Shown: piece after piece, positions 24,341-35,088 of the stretch | Layout: the number at the start of each line of letters is the position of its first letter | How positions within the stretch are numbered: the stretch's first letter is position 1 | From: Panopea generosa | Lineage: Eukaryota > Mollusca > Bivalvia > Adapedonta > Hiatellidae | NCBI GenBank assembly: GCA_029582155.1 | Contig: CM055898.1 | Span: 30,768,020 to 30,832,019 of the forward strand | Length of the DNA stretch: 64,000 nucleotides | Reading direction: 5' to 3' | Notes under the pieces: generated by a model | What the model was told of the DNA's origin: nothing | The model's database searches: none | Seen by the model: only the letters and a program-made list of their open reading frames with translations | Translations under genes and position numbers: made by a program

Positions 24341-25441
24341 ATGAACACAAAAAAGTTCTTTCATTACCATATCAACAGAGATAAAAAGTCGCAAAACATC
24401 AAAACATTGAAAGGAACCCAAACACTATATAATGTCAAAGGGGTAGAACATTGTATTGTAAAAGCAAGTTGCTTTTGCAAAGTTTGTAATGGAGAAGAAA
24501 CCGATTTTAAACATTGTTGCAATGAGAGCTATGTAGGTGAATGGTACATGATATTATCAAAGGTCAACAGTTTAAAAAGGTAAAGAAAATTAACAAACTG
24601 GAAAAGGCAGAAGAAAGAGAAGTACGTGTAAAAGAAGAAAATGGAGTGAAAAAAATGAAGATTAAAATTGAACAACCTGAACCTCTGTCGCAGTGTTCAG
24701 GAATGAAGGAGGTAAACAGATGTGCTGGAGAGTTAATTTTTGATAAGTTGCCACCATGTACACGAAAGTCATTTTACCTCATTGAAACAGTCCGACATTT
24801 CTACCAAAAGATATTCCACTCTCCCCCGAAGAAGAATTGTTTTAAGCAGCGATATCTTAAGACGGTAACTGCTTGCCACGTACAGCCAGTGTATTTGTTT
24901 ATGATACCGAAGATAAACACAGTGAAATGCGAGAGATAATAGTATTTGAACTAGTTAAAAATGATATTAATACCTGGACAACAAACACATGACTCGATGA
25001 AAGAATGGATAGGAATGACAACGTCCCAAAAATCTTTGCATCATGTTTCCGTCATTACACTGGAAGAGAAAGGTTAAATAGACAAGTATTAAGAGACTGT
25101 ATGAATAAGAAGTGTTGGAAGTTGGTAAACATGGCAAATATATGGGGATCGTGGCAGTTAGCAAGCTTAGTTAACATTATGTCTTGTCCAGTAGTATCAG
25201 TTTTTCCAACGTATGGAAAACACAAAATGCGTCACGACATGCAGAGGATATTTTAGCCTTTCAAAGCACAAGACTGGGACAGAGAGCTTACACCATGTGG
25301 AGCAATATAAATGGGAGCAATCTTCCAGAAGACGAATTCTCAGCTAACCATTTATTAGTGCTAACAGCACTTTACAACAGTAACAGCAATGATTTAGGCA
25401 TATCTTTGAATAATGATATTTCTGAAGGTACTAAAGATTAG
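24341..25441 (+). pseudogene. Frameshifted gene resembling the vertnin/OTU-like family
   Basis: Consecutive pieces in shifting plus frames look like one decayed protein. 24341-24583 has a Cys-rich stretch (ASCFCKVCNGEE, HCCNESYVGEWYM). 24541-24939 has a Lys/Glu-rich linker and KLPPCTRKSF, then RYLKTVTACH. 24885-24991 reads VFVYDTEDKHSEMREIIVFEL. 25005-25256 has NIWGSWQLASLVNIMSCPV followed by SVFPTY. 25184-25441 has AYTMWSN and ANHLLVL. The last two resemble the order G-W-G-x-x-L-x-L...YP...vMW...NHF of vertnin-like/OTU-like domains that occur in many invertebrate repeat-associated proteins (from memory). At least three frameshifts and one stop separate the pieces. It may be transposon-borne. 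Confidence 0.4.
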
Positions 25442-28017
25442 CTCTTTATCAACAGCATTTTAAACGCCATCTGACAGTTATTTGGAAATGGACGTGTACG
25501 ATACAATTGAGGACTTGTGGTCCGATATCGAAGTCAGAGATGCCACAGACAACGGAGCCATACCTTGAGTCCACAGTGACCACTGAGTCAATGCCCACTG
25601 AGTGATGCCCAGAGATTAACGAGACTTAACCCAGTATCAAACCAAGATAATTTGGAATCGGCATGTAACCGAACTTCTGCCTTTATTTAAATGTTTAATG
25701 AAGTTGAACGACATTTTCAACACATTTCAGGTTACATATGGCATTTCCAACTTTACCGGTGGGGTAGAACCAACGTCCTTCCTTCTGCCTTAGATGTGCA
25801 TAAGTAAAATCAGAAGACAGAATCATTTGACAGTAAATTAAACAGACCCCTTGTCATATTTGTAAATTAATGTTTTCAAGAATGTTATATCACGCTGTAT
25901 TTAATAACTATTGTCTTAGTTTTAATTCACAGCCATTAGAACTTCAGCTCACGTAGGTGGCATTCCGACTATATCTAGAAAACAGCGAACTGAGACCTAC
26001 AAAGATCACTGAACGTTACTCTATGACCCCGGTGTCAAATAAACATAAGCTAGAATAGAGTGCCATCTTAAGTCTTCTATTGTCAGACTTTCATGACTGA
26101 GACTTGGATGTTTTATCAATCCCGCCACCACCCCTCCCCTAACCCCATTTCTCGAAGCTACCCCAAATTGTGAAAATTCATAGGCGTCAATAACGAGTGT
26201 ACGAACCATTCGCCTGGATACATGTAATGAATCTCCGTCGCAAGGAGAGAATTATCAGGGACTGTGTAAACGCACCACTTTTTTAGACTGTATAACTTTA
26301 TCTTCGGGAGTTTATTTCTGCACTATACTTGGTTTATCTACATACGGTATATTTTAACAGAAAACGTGAATGTATCCAGACACTCTGTACAATCTATTGC
26401 TTAAGTCGGTAAATTCTCAATCAATATTAAAGAAGAAAAAATATACTTTTAATAAAGTATTATATACATGCATAAATTATTTGCATAATATTATTTTCAT
26501 CATGCATAGCAAATTGGCTATGATTGGTTATTACCGATGGATTTGTGGCCAGCCAAATGAAGAAGGCAATAAGAGGTACCATATATAACACAATAGCAAA
26601 ATATACGTTTCATTTATTTGTTTTAATGCAAAAACTATGAAAACAAATACAGAAAATGATAAAATTCATAGAAATAATAGATGGAAAGTAAAATGTGTGC
26701 ACATTTAAAACGTTGTGGTTACCAGTAACACTCCTAAAGTTAATTAATGATCATTATTGCATTTGTACACTGTTTAAGATTTTGGTGTTAGTTTTGAAAA
26801 TATCCTTCTTTAAAAGTAAGTCGAAATGAACAATAAAATTGGCATAATCTTTTCTGTTTACTCCAAGATAGTAAAATATTTTCTTGATTTAGTGTCAAGT
26901 TACATCACTACCTGTAATTTAAAAATTGAAATCTGGTAAACTGTCAAAGATTTAGTCCGACTAATAAGCAGTAAGGAAAGCAATGGTACAAATTAGCAGA
27001 TAAATTAATTTATTTGAAGCTGTGGATGCATATGTAGCCGTGAAGTTACATCACACATTGGTCTGCAAACAATATTGATTGTAAAACGAGAACCGTTTCA
27101 GATTTTATCTTGCCATGTTGAACTATTATAAGCCCGAAAGCACTAAATAGTTTACTATGCAAATAATTATAATTCATTGAGCTTGAAATGTTGGACACCA
27201 AACCATGAAAGATGTAACAAAATTTCCGTGACAAAGAATTCTGAATCATATCTACGTTGACGTCACTATTCTGACGTAACGTCTGCCTCTTTTTTGTTAC
27301 TAAAACAAAATCAAGTTTTAAAATAATTGGGCAGGCTTGAAAATAAATTTATGTGTGTTAACATTGTGGATAAAGAAATAGATTACAAAAAAATGGATTT
27401 TCGTGGAACACGTAAGAAAGCTGTCACATGCCATTGACAACCTGTATCTGCCATTACGGAAATGGGAGAAAGTATCCTCGTAAGCAATGAGACACCGCTG
27501 CAAGTGACAACAGAGGCAGTTTAACCACCAAGAAAGTGGAGACGCAACCGGATACGCTCGTCGTCATCATCTTCCTCTAGTTCCCCGTCAGACTTGTCAT
27601 CATCAAGTAGCCCTCCGCTTAGAAATCCGATTGAAACACCAAATAATTGTTATATACGGTGTTATTTTTGTATGGTGAAAATGATAGAAAATCTATCTGT
27701 TGTGTAATAACTATCTTTTTGGATAAGTGTTCTTTTTATTGAAATATAATTTAGAAAAACAACATTTTTCAGCATTTTACGAATGATAAAATTAATTTAA
27801 AATTATCAACATAAAACATGTGTACATGAACCTAATAATTGCAACTGTGAAATGAGAATGTCAAATGCAGTAGAGAAAAACAAATTTCATATAAATAATG
27901 TGGATCCTCAGTAGTAAGTGATATCTTCCAAAAATGGGAAAAATATATAAACAATAAAGAAAAAGGAAAACACAAACATGTTAACGCAATAACGACAAAT
28001 GTGCAACATATGGCGTA
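25442..28017. other. Unassigned region
   Basis: About 2.6 kb without a supported gene. A short serine-codon-rich stretch (27545-27640) has an in-frame stop just before it. Confidence 0.4.
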
Positions 28018-28295
28018 AGCAAAGACAAATGGTCAGAGAAAGACAACACAAGCCATTGCAGAAGTTCTGTAATGAAATCACCCTCTACGCCAGAGCATGA
28101 TTCAGAACCAATCAATATCATAACTAGGCAAAAGGTACATGAAATAAAAAACAATAACTGAAACAAGAAAAAAAAGTGTTACAATGACACTGTTAAGAAT
28201 TGTAATGCTCATGATATCATGTGGTATCATAAACTGGTAGTTTGTTTTAAACCAGGTAAAAGTAAAGTAAGCATGTTCTAGGCTCATTCTGCTTT
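28018..28295. repeat. Diverged duplicate, left copy
   Basis: Shares 'caagccattgcagaa', 'ttctgtaatgaaa', 'aatcaatatcataa', 'aaactggtagtttgtttta' and 'gttctaggctcattctgctttcttca' in the same order with 28868-29152, about 850 bases away. Function unknown; probably part of an old transposon. Confidence 0.75.
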
Positions 28296-28764
28296 CTTCA
28301 CAGTTTTGACAATTTCAATATATAACATTGAGATTTATAACTTTTGTAGTTCTTTTGAATATACTAAATATGCATATATGTCAATATTATTGTCATTATA
28401 TAAAGTGTCTTAGTGTTAAATTGTAAAGTGATTATTGAATGTATTGTAAACATGTCCTTCATTGTATTTGCTGGACGAAATATTTGACAGAGTCAGTCAA
28501 ACAGATATGGGGCGAGATGATTTAACGTACATGCTATAAATATATATAGAAAGTCTGTTACATATAAAAAACTGTATGTAGTTATTTTTTAAAAAGTTGG
28601 GACTGGAAACATAGTATAACAGCCTTCTGGTACCGACAATTTTACAGAACTTGTGAAACTAATGTTTCACTGACTCTGATATTGCAAACAAATTTACATG
28701 TAATCGTGCCAAGATAACTCAAATTGTGGCCCAGTCACAATGCCCAAATTTCAATAGAAAAGTC

Positions 28765-28855
28765 ATCAGCAGTTGTAAGACACAGAAGTTCTGTTTGATG
28801 ATTGAACAATCATCAGCAGTGGTCAACGTTGAAAAGCTACTTCTCTACTATGATA
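28765..28855 (+). pseudogene. Internally deleted copy of part of the hAT-like relic
   Basis: 'cagttgtaagacacagaagttc..tgatgattga' is the same as at 30388-30425, but it then jumps to 'tcatcagcagtg..caac..tgaaaagc.acttc', which matches 30665-30700. So about 240 bases present in the other copy are missing. Confidence 0.55.
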
Positions 28856-28867
28856 TAAACATTTGTG

Positions 28868-29152
28868 ACAGGTGGTGAGAGAAAGGCAAACAAGCCATTG
28901 CAGAAATTTTGTAATGAAACCAACTTCCACACATCCGAACATGATCCAGAACTAATCAATATCATAAGTAGACAAAAGGTACAAGAAATTAAGAATACTA
29001 AATGTAAACAAGACAAAATGTTGCAAGAATGACACTGTGTTATAAAACACTGGAAGAAAAGAATTACTGATGATGACATGAGATAATGAAACTGGTAGTT
29101 TGTTTTAAAATAGATGAAAGTAAGGTAAGACTGTTCTAGGCTCATTCTGCTT
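28868..29152. repeat. Diverged duplicate, right copy
   Basis: Partner of 28018-28295 in the same orientation. Read in one plus frame it gives KPLQKFCNETNFHTSEHDPE without a stop for about 45 codons; the left copy has stops and shifts in that frame. Confidence 0.75.
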
Positions 29153-29831
29153 TCTTCATCTTTTTACAATTTAAATGTCTGTATTCAATATTATGGTGTG
29201 TTTTTCTTGTTTTTTTACAGTTGTATCTTGTTAATTCTCTGTGATGTGGTTCTCGGTAACATAAATGTCCTTATTGTTAGTAGATGTATGTCATGATCTT
29301 TGATTTCATCATTTAATTTTGTCTGTACGTTGCATGTTTTTTAGGGTCATGTTTTTTTTTTCCTATTCTAGAAATCAGTGGCAGAGTCAAAAGCATTTCG
29401 AATTGAAAGATTGCTGAAAACAGGGTTAAACTGCATTCAGTACACGACATCCATATTTAACATGATAATTAAAATATATAGAAGATAGGAAAGATCTGAC
29501 TTGAAGTTGAAAATGTTGCTACCACACTTAAAGAACATAGCAGCTGTTAAATCAAAGGGAAACTGACCTAGAAATGGCACCACTAGGAAAAAATAAACAG
29601 CACAAATGACATAGTAAAAAATGGTTATGACAAAAAGGAAGTTAGTATATCTGGTTGGTGAATTTATACTTGACATCATTCAACCAGTAGAGGATTGTAG
29701 TTTCATGAAGCACATGTGCGAAGGTGGTTGTGTTAAACAGTGTCAAGAAAAACATGCCAGACAATGGTGTGGTAATTGTCATAATTTATTTAAGTCCTGT
29801 ACAACTGACATTAAGGTTGTAGAAGTTATAT

Positions 29832-31040
29832 TTGACCAGAAATTTAGCAACACCATCTTATTTAAATTCTCTGTCTTCAGTCACAATGAATCACTCATTG
29901 AGAATGTTTGGCAATTCTAGACAGAATCAGATGGATAATGTTGCTGAAGCAGATATATTGTTTGTCAATTTCATTGCCGAGCATAACATACCCTTTTCTG
30001 GTAGCAAAATATTTTACAGGGATTACGAATATAATGTTTGCTGCCTCTGACATGGCAAAGAAACACATGCAAGCATACCAATATAACTAACATTGTGACC
30101 CAGGCCTTAGTAAACAAGGGTTGTCAGAAGACAACAAAGCTCGCCTCTGTGTGTCTAAGTCCAAAAAGGGCCATAACTGTGCCAAAATGCAATCCAGAGT
30201 TATGGTTCTTGTCTGTGTGTATGGTGAAGTTTCATTAACATCCAATGAGTGGTTGCATAGATATCTTAAACTTAAATGCAAAAGTTTAACCTGGGTGTCT
30301 TCAGACGACGACGATGCTGACGCCGCCGGGTCATGGCAATAGCTCTCCTTGGACTTCGTCCTGGCGAGCTATAAATAGAAGTTTCGAACAGTTGTAAGAC
30401 ACAGAAGTTCAGTCTGATGATTGACGAGTCAACAGACCAAGGAGGTGACAAGTTGATGCCTGTTATTGTACAGGTGTATGATCAGAATGATGGAATTATT
30501 TACTATAATAATATTGATTACTGATACTTAATTCAGCAATTCATTGATTAAGCTATCAAGTGTATTAATGAGTACAAGGAGTTTCTGTAGTTCCAAGGAA
30601 CCTATAGAGATAGTGAAGCACTGTAGTACGCTGGTTGTCCTTAGAAAAGTAAGTGAAATGACTTCTTCAGCAGTGTCCAACCCTGAAAAGCGACTTCACC
30701 AGTCATACAGAAAACGAAAGTGGACGAAATTGAGGACGAAATGGCTACGAGTCGAGTTTCTAAGTGCTGAGGCTGACCAAACATGTTTTCAGGTAAATTA
30801 CGACATTCAATTTTAGATTATTTATTAATGTGTAAAAATTAGTTTCGATGTTCAGAGTCAATATTGATCTGATTTTTATTTTATTTTAAGAGCTATATAT
30901 TTTTTAGTTTATTTATTTTCTCATAGTCAAGACTCAATGCGACTGTTGTGAAGACAATGATAGCCACAAAATTTCCATTTAATGAACCATTAATGAAGGT
31001 CATGTCATACTTGACCCCTACAACAAAATACAGAGTTAAG
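29832..31040 (+). pseudogene. hAT-type transposase relic, interrupted and frameshifted
   Basis: Pieces in order: 29927-30030 reads AEADILFVNFIAEHNIPF; 30030-30110 reads FAASDMAKKHMQAY and then, in another frame, TNIVTQAL; 30389-30500 reads KFSLMIDESTDQGGDKLMPV; 30600-30660 reads EPIEIVKHCSTLVVLRK; 30935-31040 reads ATKFPFNEPLMKVMSYL. The order 'E.LF..F..EHN..', 'F...IDESTD', 'KHC.TRW', 'FPF..P' is that of hAT-family transposases and their domesticated relatives (family knowledge). Frameshifts, stops and a repeat inserted at 30119-30372 make it non-functional. No N-terminal zinc finger or C-terminal dimerisation domain was seen. Confidence 0.65.
30119..30372 (+). mobile_element. Short dispersed repeat inserted in the hAT relic
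   Basis: Starts 'ttgtcagaagacaacaaagctcgcc', contains 'aaagggccataactgtgcc' and 'catccaatgagtggttgcat', and ends with a hairpin (30342-30371, 'agctctccttgg..' to '..cctggcgagct'). The end segments 'agctcgcc' and 'ggcgagct' are inverted. A much longer member is at 37199-38262. hAT homology stops before it and resumes after it. Confidence 0.75.
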
Positions 31041-32873
31041 AAAGTATGCACTGTACTTCTAACATTTCATATTTTCTGTAATGTTTTATATGTTCTGTAA
31101 TGTTTTAAATGTTTTGTAATGTTTATATCTTCTAGGTAAACATATTTTGGAATTAAAAACTGGATATTTCTTTTCGTTTAACTTTAACTTTATTTTACAA
31201 TAGATAAAAAGCATATACCTATGCAGTGTAGGTTTAAAACTGCATTGTTATTGAGTTCATAACTTAAGAAACACTTTCTGTTTCAGTTCAAATGTTATGT
31301 TCTTGGATCTCACCATTGATGAGCAAATTGCCTTAGAAGACGAGGAGGCCACGGACAACATCCTCATGCCAATTGAAGAGCTATCCACACATGAGCAACA
31401 AATGGACTTGGCCTTTTATGGGACTCTTTGAGAAGAAGAAAGTGGTGAAAATAACCCAGCAATTGAAACACCTATGATGCATGTAAAGCAGAGTCATTCC
31501 GCCTTTCCGCTACTCCAATACCGACACTGAAAACTGAACAGGATGCCTGAGGAAAGCTGCCCGAAGACTCGATTAATTTCTGAACTGCAAGGTCAACAGT
31601 AACTGCCACAGCTACCAGCAGCAAATTGGGCGTGCAGCTCATACTGTTCTGTATTGTGCACAGGAGGTTAATGTTCTTTAACTTAATATTGTGTATTTTT
31701 ATGATTAGCTACTAATTCTCACGAATTCGCCGCAAGAGATATTGTTTGGTGTAGCAATGAAAACATGTGATCTAATCTTTCTTATTTTCGAGCAAAACTA
31801 TAACCTACTACGGTGTAAGTACTTTGTTATTTCTATGGTTTCAATAGATATTATCTATGACTGTCTTCTTATCAGTACATAAACAAATAGACATGTTGTA
31901 AAAATGTTCAGAAAAGAGACATTGGTTTTTGCGAGCTACACTGGATTCAGACAGATTGAGAAATGTGTTGAATTTACATTATTATATATCTGGGTGAATA
32001 AGTAACTTGCTATTAAAGCACATATTATTGATGAGATTTCATGTTGTACGGACCGTCATTTGTGTATTCATTTTTTTAATCTACTTTACTAAAGAACTTT
32101 AAATGTATGGTGTAATTGTACCATTCATGTTACGTTTTCTGAAAAATAACTTTACTCTTAATGAACATTTAAATGTATGGAGGTGCATCCATGCCACTGA
32201 TTTGAGTTTATCAGTGTTAAGCATCAAACTTAGTGTACTTTTGTTTTATTTACAGCTTTTTACCACACGCACACGTACCACAGTACTTTTTGACACAATC
32301 TAAGACAATGTATGTGAACCAGAGTTATTCAATAAAAGTTTATAAGCATCTTGTCTCACAGTTTTTGTTCGTGTCCATTTGATTAACTGACTGCTAAATT
32401 ACGAATCTGTTCTCGTTGAGGCAGTACACATACCAATAGTCTTAAGAAGTTGTAATCTTGTGGAGTGTCAGATGTGTGATTAAATGAGGAAAAGTTTACT
32501 CTTGTAGAGCGGAACATTTACATTCAAACAAATAACGTGATGGCATGGCTGCTAAAATTAGGACAACGAGACTATGAAATGAGCGACTCAACAAAGAAAT
32601 CTTCGACCTTCACGTGAGGTCAATGAAAGACAACCTTCTTACTCGTGGTATGCTACACGACTGACGCGCGGAGGGATGAAAATTGTGTTAAAAATATTAA
32701 GCTCAACCAATCAGCTTCAATATAAACAAATCGAGGCTTACTGATGCCAAACTCATTTTATAACTTGGAAAAATACAAGCAAAACAAAGGGCATACACAA
32801 AACTGCATGTCATTGATAACAGGAATAGTGAACAATTCCCCAATTAAGGATACTTTATTCCGTTATTTAACAG
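31041..32873. other. Unassigned region
   Basis: Possible further decayed coding pieces at 31290-31430 (reads LTIDEQIALEDEEATDN), not assigned. No supported gene. Confidence 0.35.
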
Positions 32874-33029
32874 GTCAGGTTCAAGAACCCGTGTGCTGTG
32901 ATGTCGTATGCCAAGTTGTGCATAGATGGCCAGTCGGTAACAGAGTCAGGCAAGCACAAGCTAAATGATACTAGCGGCAGTGGAATGTTAACAGACTTAT
33001 TTAGAAACTTTCAAATGATGTTATTTTAA
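32874..33029 (+). CDS. Candidate terminal exon, product unknown
   Basis: After an acceptor-like 'ttatttaacag', the phase-0 frame reads 51 residues: RFKNPCAVMSYAKLCIDGQ, then SVTESGKHKLND and TDLFRNFQMMLF, then TAA. The composition looks protein-like, and an AATAAA lies about 205 bases downstream (near 33234). No upstream exon was found and the family is not recognised. A chance open frame is quite possible. Confidence 0.2.
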   Translation, partial: VRFKNPCAVMSYAKLCIDGQSVTESGKHKLNDTSGSGMLTDLFRNFQMMLF

Positions 33030-34374
33030 ACTTCATTTCGTACTTTGATGTATTACTGTTTACAAAACATGGACAAACAGAACAAAATTTTAATAACATT
33101 AAAATTCAAGGTTTTTAATGTTTTGAGTGCCCAAGATCGAAAAGATGGATAAAATATGGCTATGGGTAGTGAGAAGTTCCAGTAAAATAGAATGGGACAG
33201 AAAAGATGCTTTTTAACAAACAGTAGCCAGAGAGAATAAACCGACTCCACTGTCATAATCTTGCTTTATAAGAATAAGGAAATGAAACTATACATCTTCC
33301 GAGTAACAAAGCTGAATGGATGAAAGTTAGTATTGAAGCGTTGAAAGGTTTGCTTGAAAAAAAGTAGCACATATGTCACATTTCCCCAACTGAGTAAACA
33401 GAAAGTGATATTTTATCATTTTTTTTCCATGTAATAGTTTGCAATTCCTTTAATAGTATTGCACACATTTTGTTTCACATATAAATTATCCCATTTTAGA
33501 ATCTTGGAAAAGGACTCAACACACTAAGGCACGGAATGATACAGAGAAGAAAATGCAACTGGCTGAAATGTTGTGATCGTTTGTGTAGTTACAAAAAATC
33601 TCACGAAATCTAGTTTTTAATTATCTTAACTTCGAATCATCTCAGAAACATAAATGAAATTGTTATTTTAATGTCCATTTTGCAGGATCAAAACATTATA
33701 AAACATCTAAGCTTATGTACAGATGACATTTTATGTATACAATATCAGTTGCGTGTGAATTTCAAATGATTAATTTGCCAAATAGATAATCCTTTGTGTG
33801 CTATTTTATCAACATTTAATCACAAGATGCCAGTTTCTAATCCGTCTATATATAATTCCTTGACGAAGATAATGGTTTACAGTAAACCTCTATTAAAGTA
33901 ACAAAATCATAAAAAATTCAAACAGAATTGTCATTTGACAGATTAATATAAATAAGGCCATCCTTAAAAAATGTTTGTTTGCTCCGACCCAGTATTTTTC
34001 ATGTCGGTAGGTAGATAGCTGTTTTTTTTGTCAGATTTTGATTTTGCATTATCAACTGAACTGGAACCATTAAAAATTCAATTTTAAAAAGTTTGGGTAT
34101 TTGCAATTTTTGATATAAGTAGGAGCATGGCAAACAATTTTCTTTTTAAGAACGGCCTATTTATCAAAATTCTTTAAACAGCTTAAACTTAACAATCACT
34201 ATAAATACTATTAAATAACACATAATAACATTGAACACATTAATTAACAAACATGACTTTCTAGGTTATTCTTTTTGCAAGTATTGCTAGACGGCATTTT
34301 CAGTCAATATTTATGGAATTTTTAATGTTTCTAGACATAGTTTTTAAACCAACCATACCATGGCAACATTTTGT
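33030..34374. other. Unassigned region 3' of BORCS5
   Basis: AT-rich; no gene seen. Confidence 0.4.
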
Positions 34375-34380
34375 TTTATT
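34375..34380 (-). promoter_or_regulatory. Possible BORCS5 polyadenylation signal
   Basis: First AATAAA on the minus strand after the stop codon, about 480 bases downstream. Position only; no transcript evidence. Confidence 0.25.
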
Positions 34381-34863
34381 GTGTATCTTCACAAAATAAG
34401 GCATTCTCCTTACAGTATGTGGATTTCTGATACTAAGTGTATTCCAAAATGTTTACAGAACTTGTCATAAAAAATCTACACTTAATTACAACTAAGCCAA
34501 AGCAAAATAGTTGTGTTTTGAAATAAAAAACCTTGGTTACATTTCATGAAAAAAAACTTATGATAAAAATCAGTAGTAAACGTAAAAATAAGAAATATTC
34601 ATAATATTTTGCACAGTCATCCGCATGAATTTAATACTGTATTTTCAGAAAACATATCCTTTTCTGAATTATTCAACCCGAAGTTGGGTTCATTTGGATT
34701 AATATTTAAAATTTTATAAACGATGTATACTTTACGTTTAAGACCTATTTTTATCGTAAGTTTTTTTGTGATATGCAACCCAGCTCCCTTAAATCCTTCA
34801 ATATAAAATATGAAAATATTTTAAGCTCAACCATACACCTCCATCACAATAACCAAAACTGAG

Positions 34864-35088
34864 CTATCGCTGGCCTGATTCTTTCAGCTGGAATGGCTCC
34901 AGTTGTTCACCAGGTGGTAACATACGGTTCAGTGCTTCCATTTTGGGTATAATGTCATTCACAGAAGTTTTGACGCGATTGAGCACAAGCACGGTCTCGG
35001 ATGATCGCTGGAATTGTTCCGCATATTTAGAATATTTCTTCTGTTTGTCCATCATTGTATGCATTAGTTTTTGTATGGCACAGTCTAT
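34864..35088 (-). CDS. BORCS5: BORCS5 exon 4 and stop
   Basis: Acceptor 'catttttcag'; phase 0. It encodes residues 161-234, with KYSKYAEQFQR and MLPPGEQLEPFQLKES, then TAG at 34866-34864. Confidence 0.92.
   Translation of the reverse strand: MDCAIQKLMHTMMDKQKKYSKYAEQFQRSSETVLVLNRVKTSVNDIIPKMEALNRMLPPGEQLEPFQLKESGQR

Noticed and set aside
27545..27640. Serine-rich coding exon
   Set aside because: An in-frame stop sits directly before it, and the tcg/tca/tct run is low-complexity DNA.
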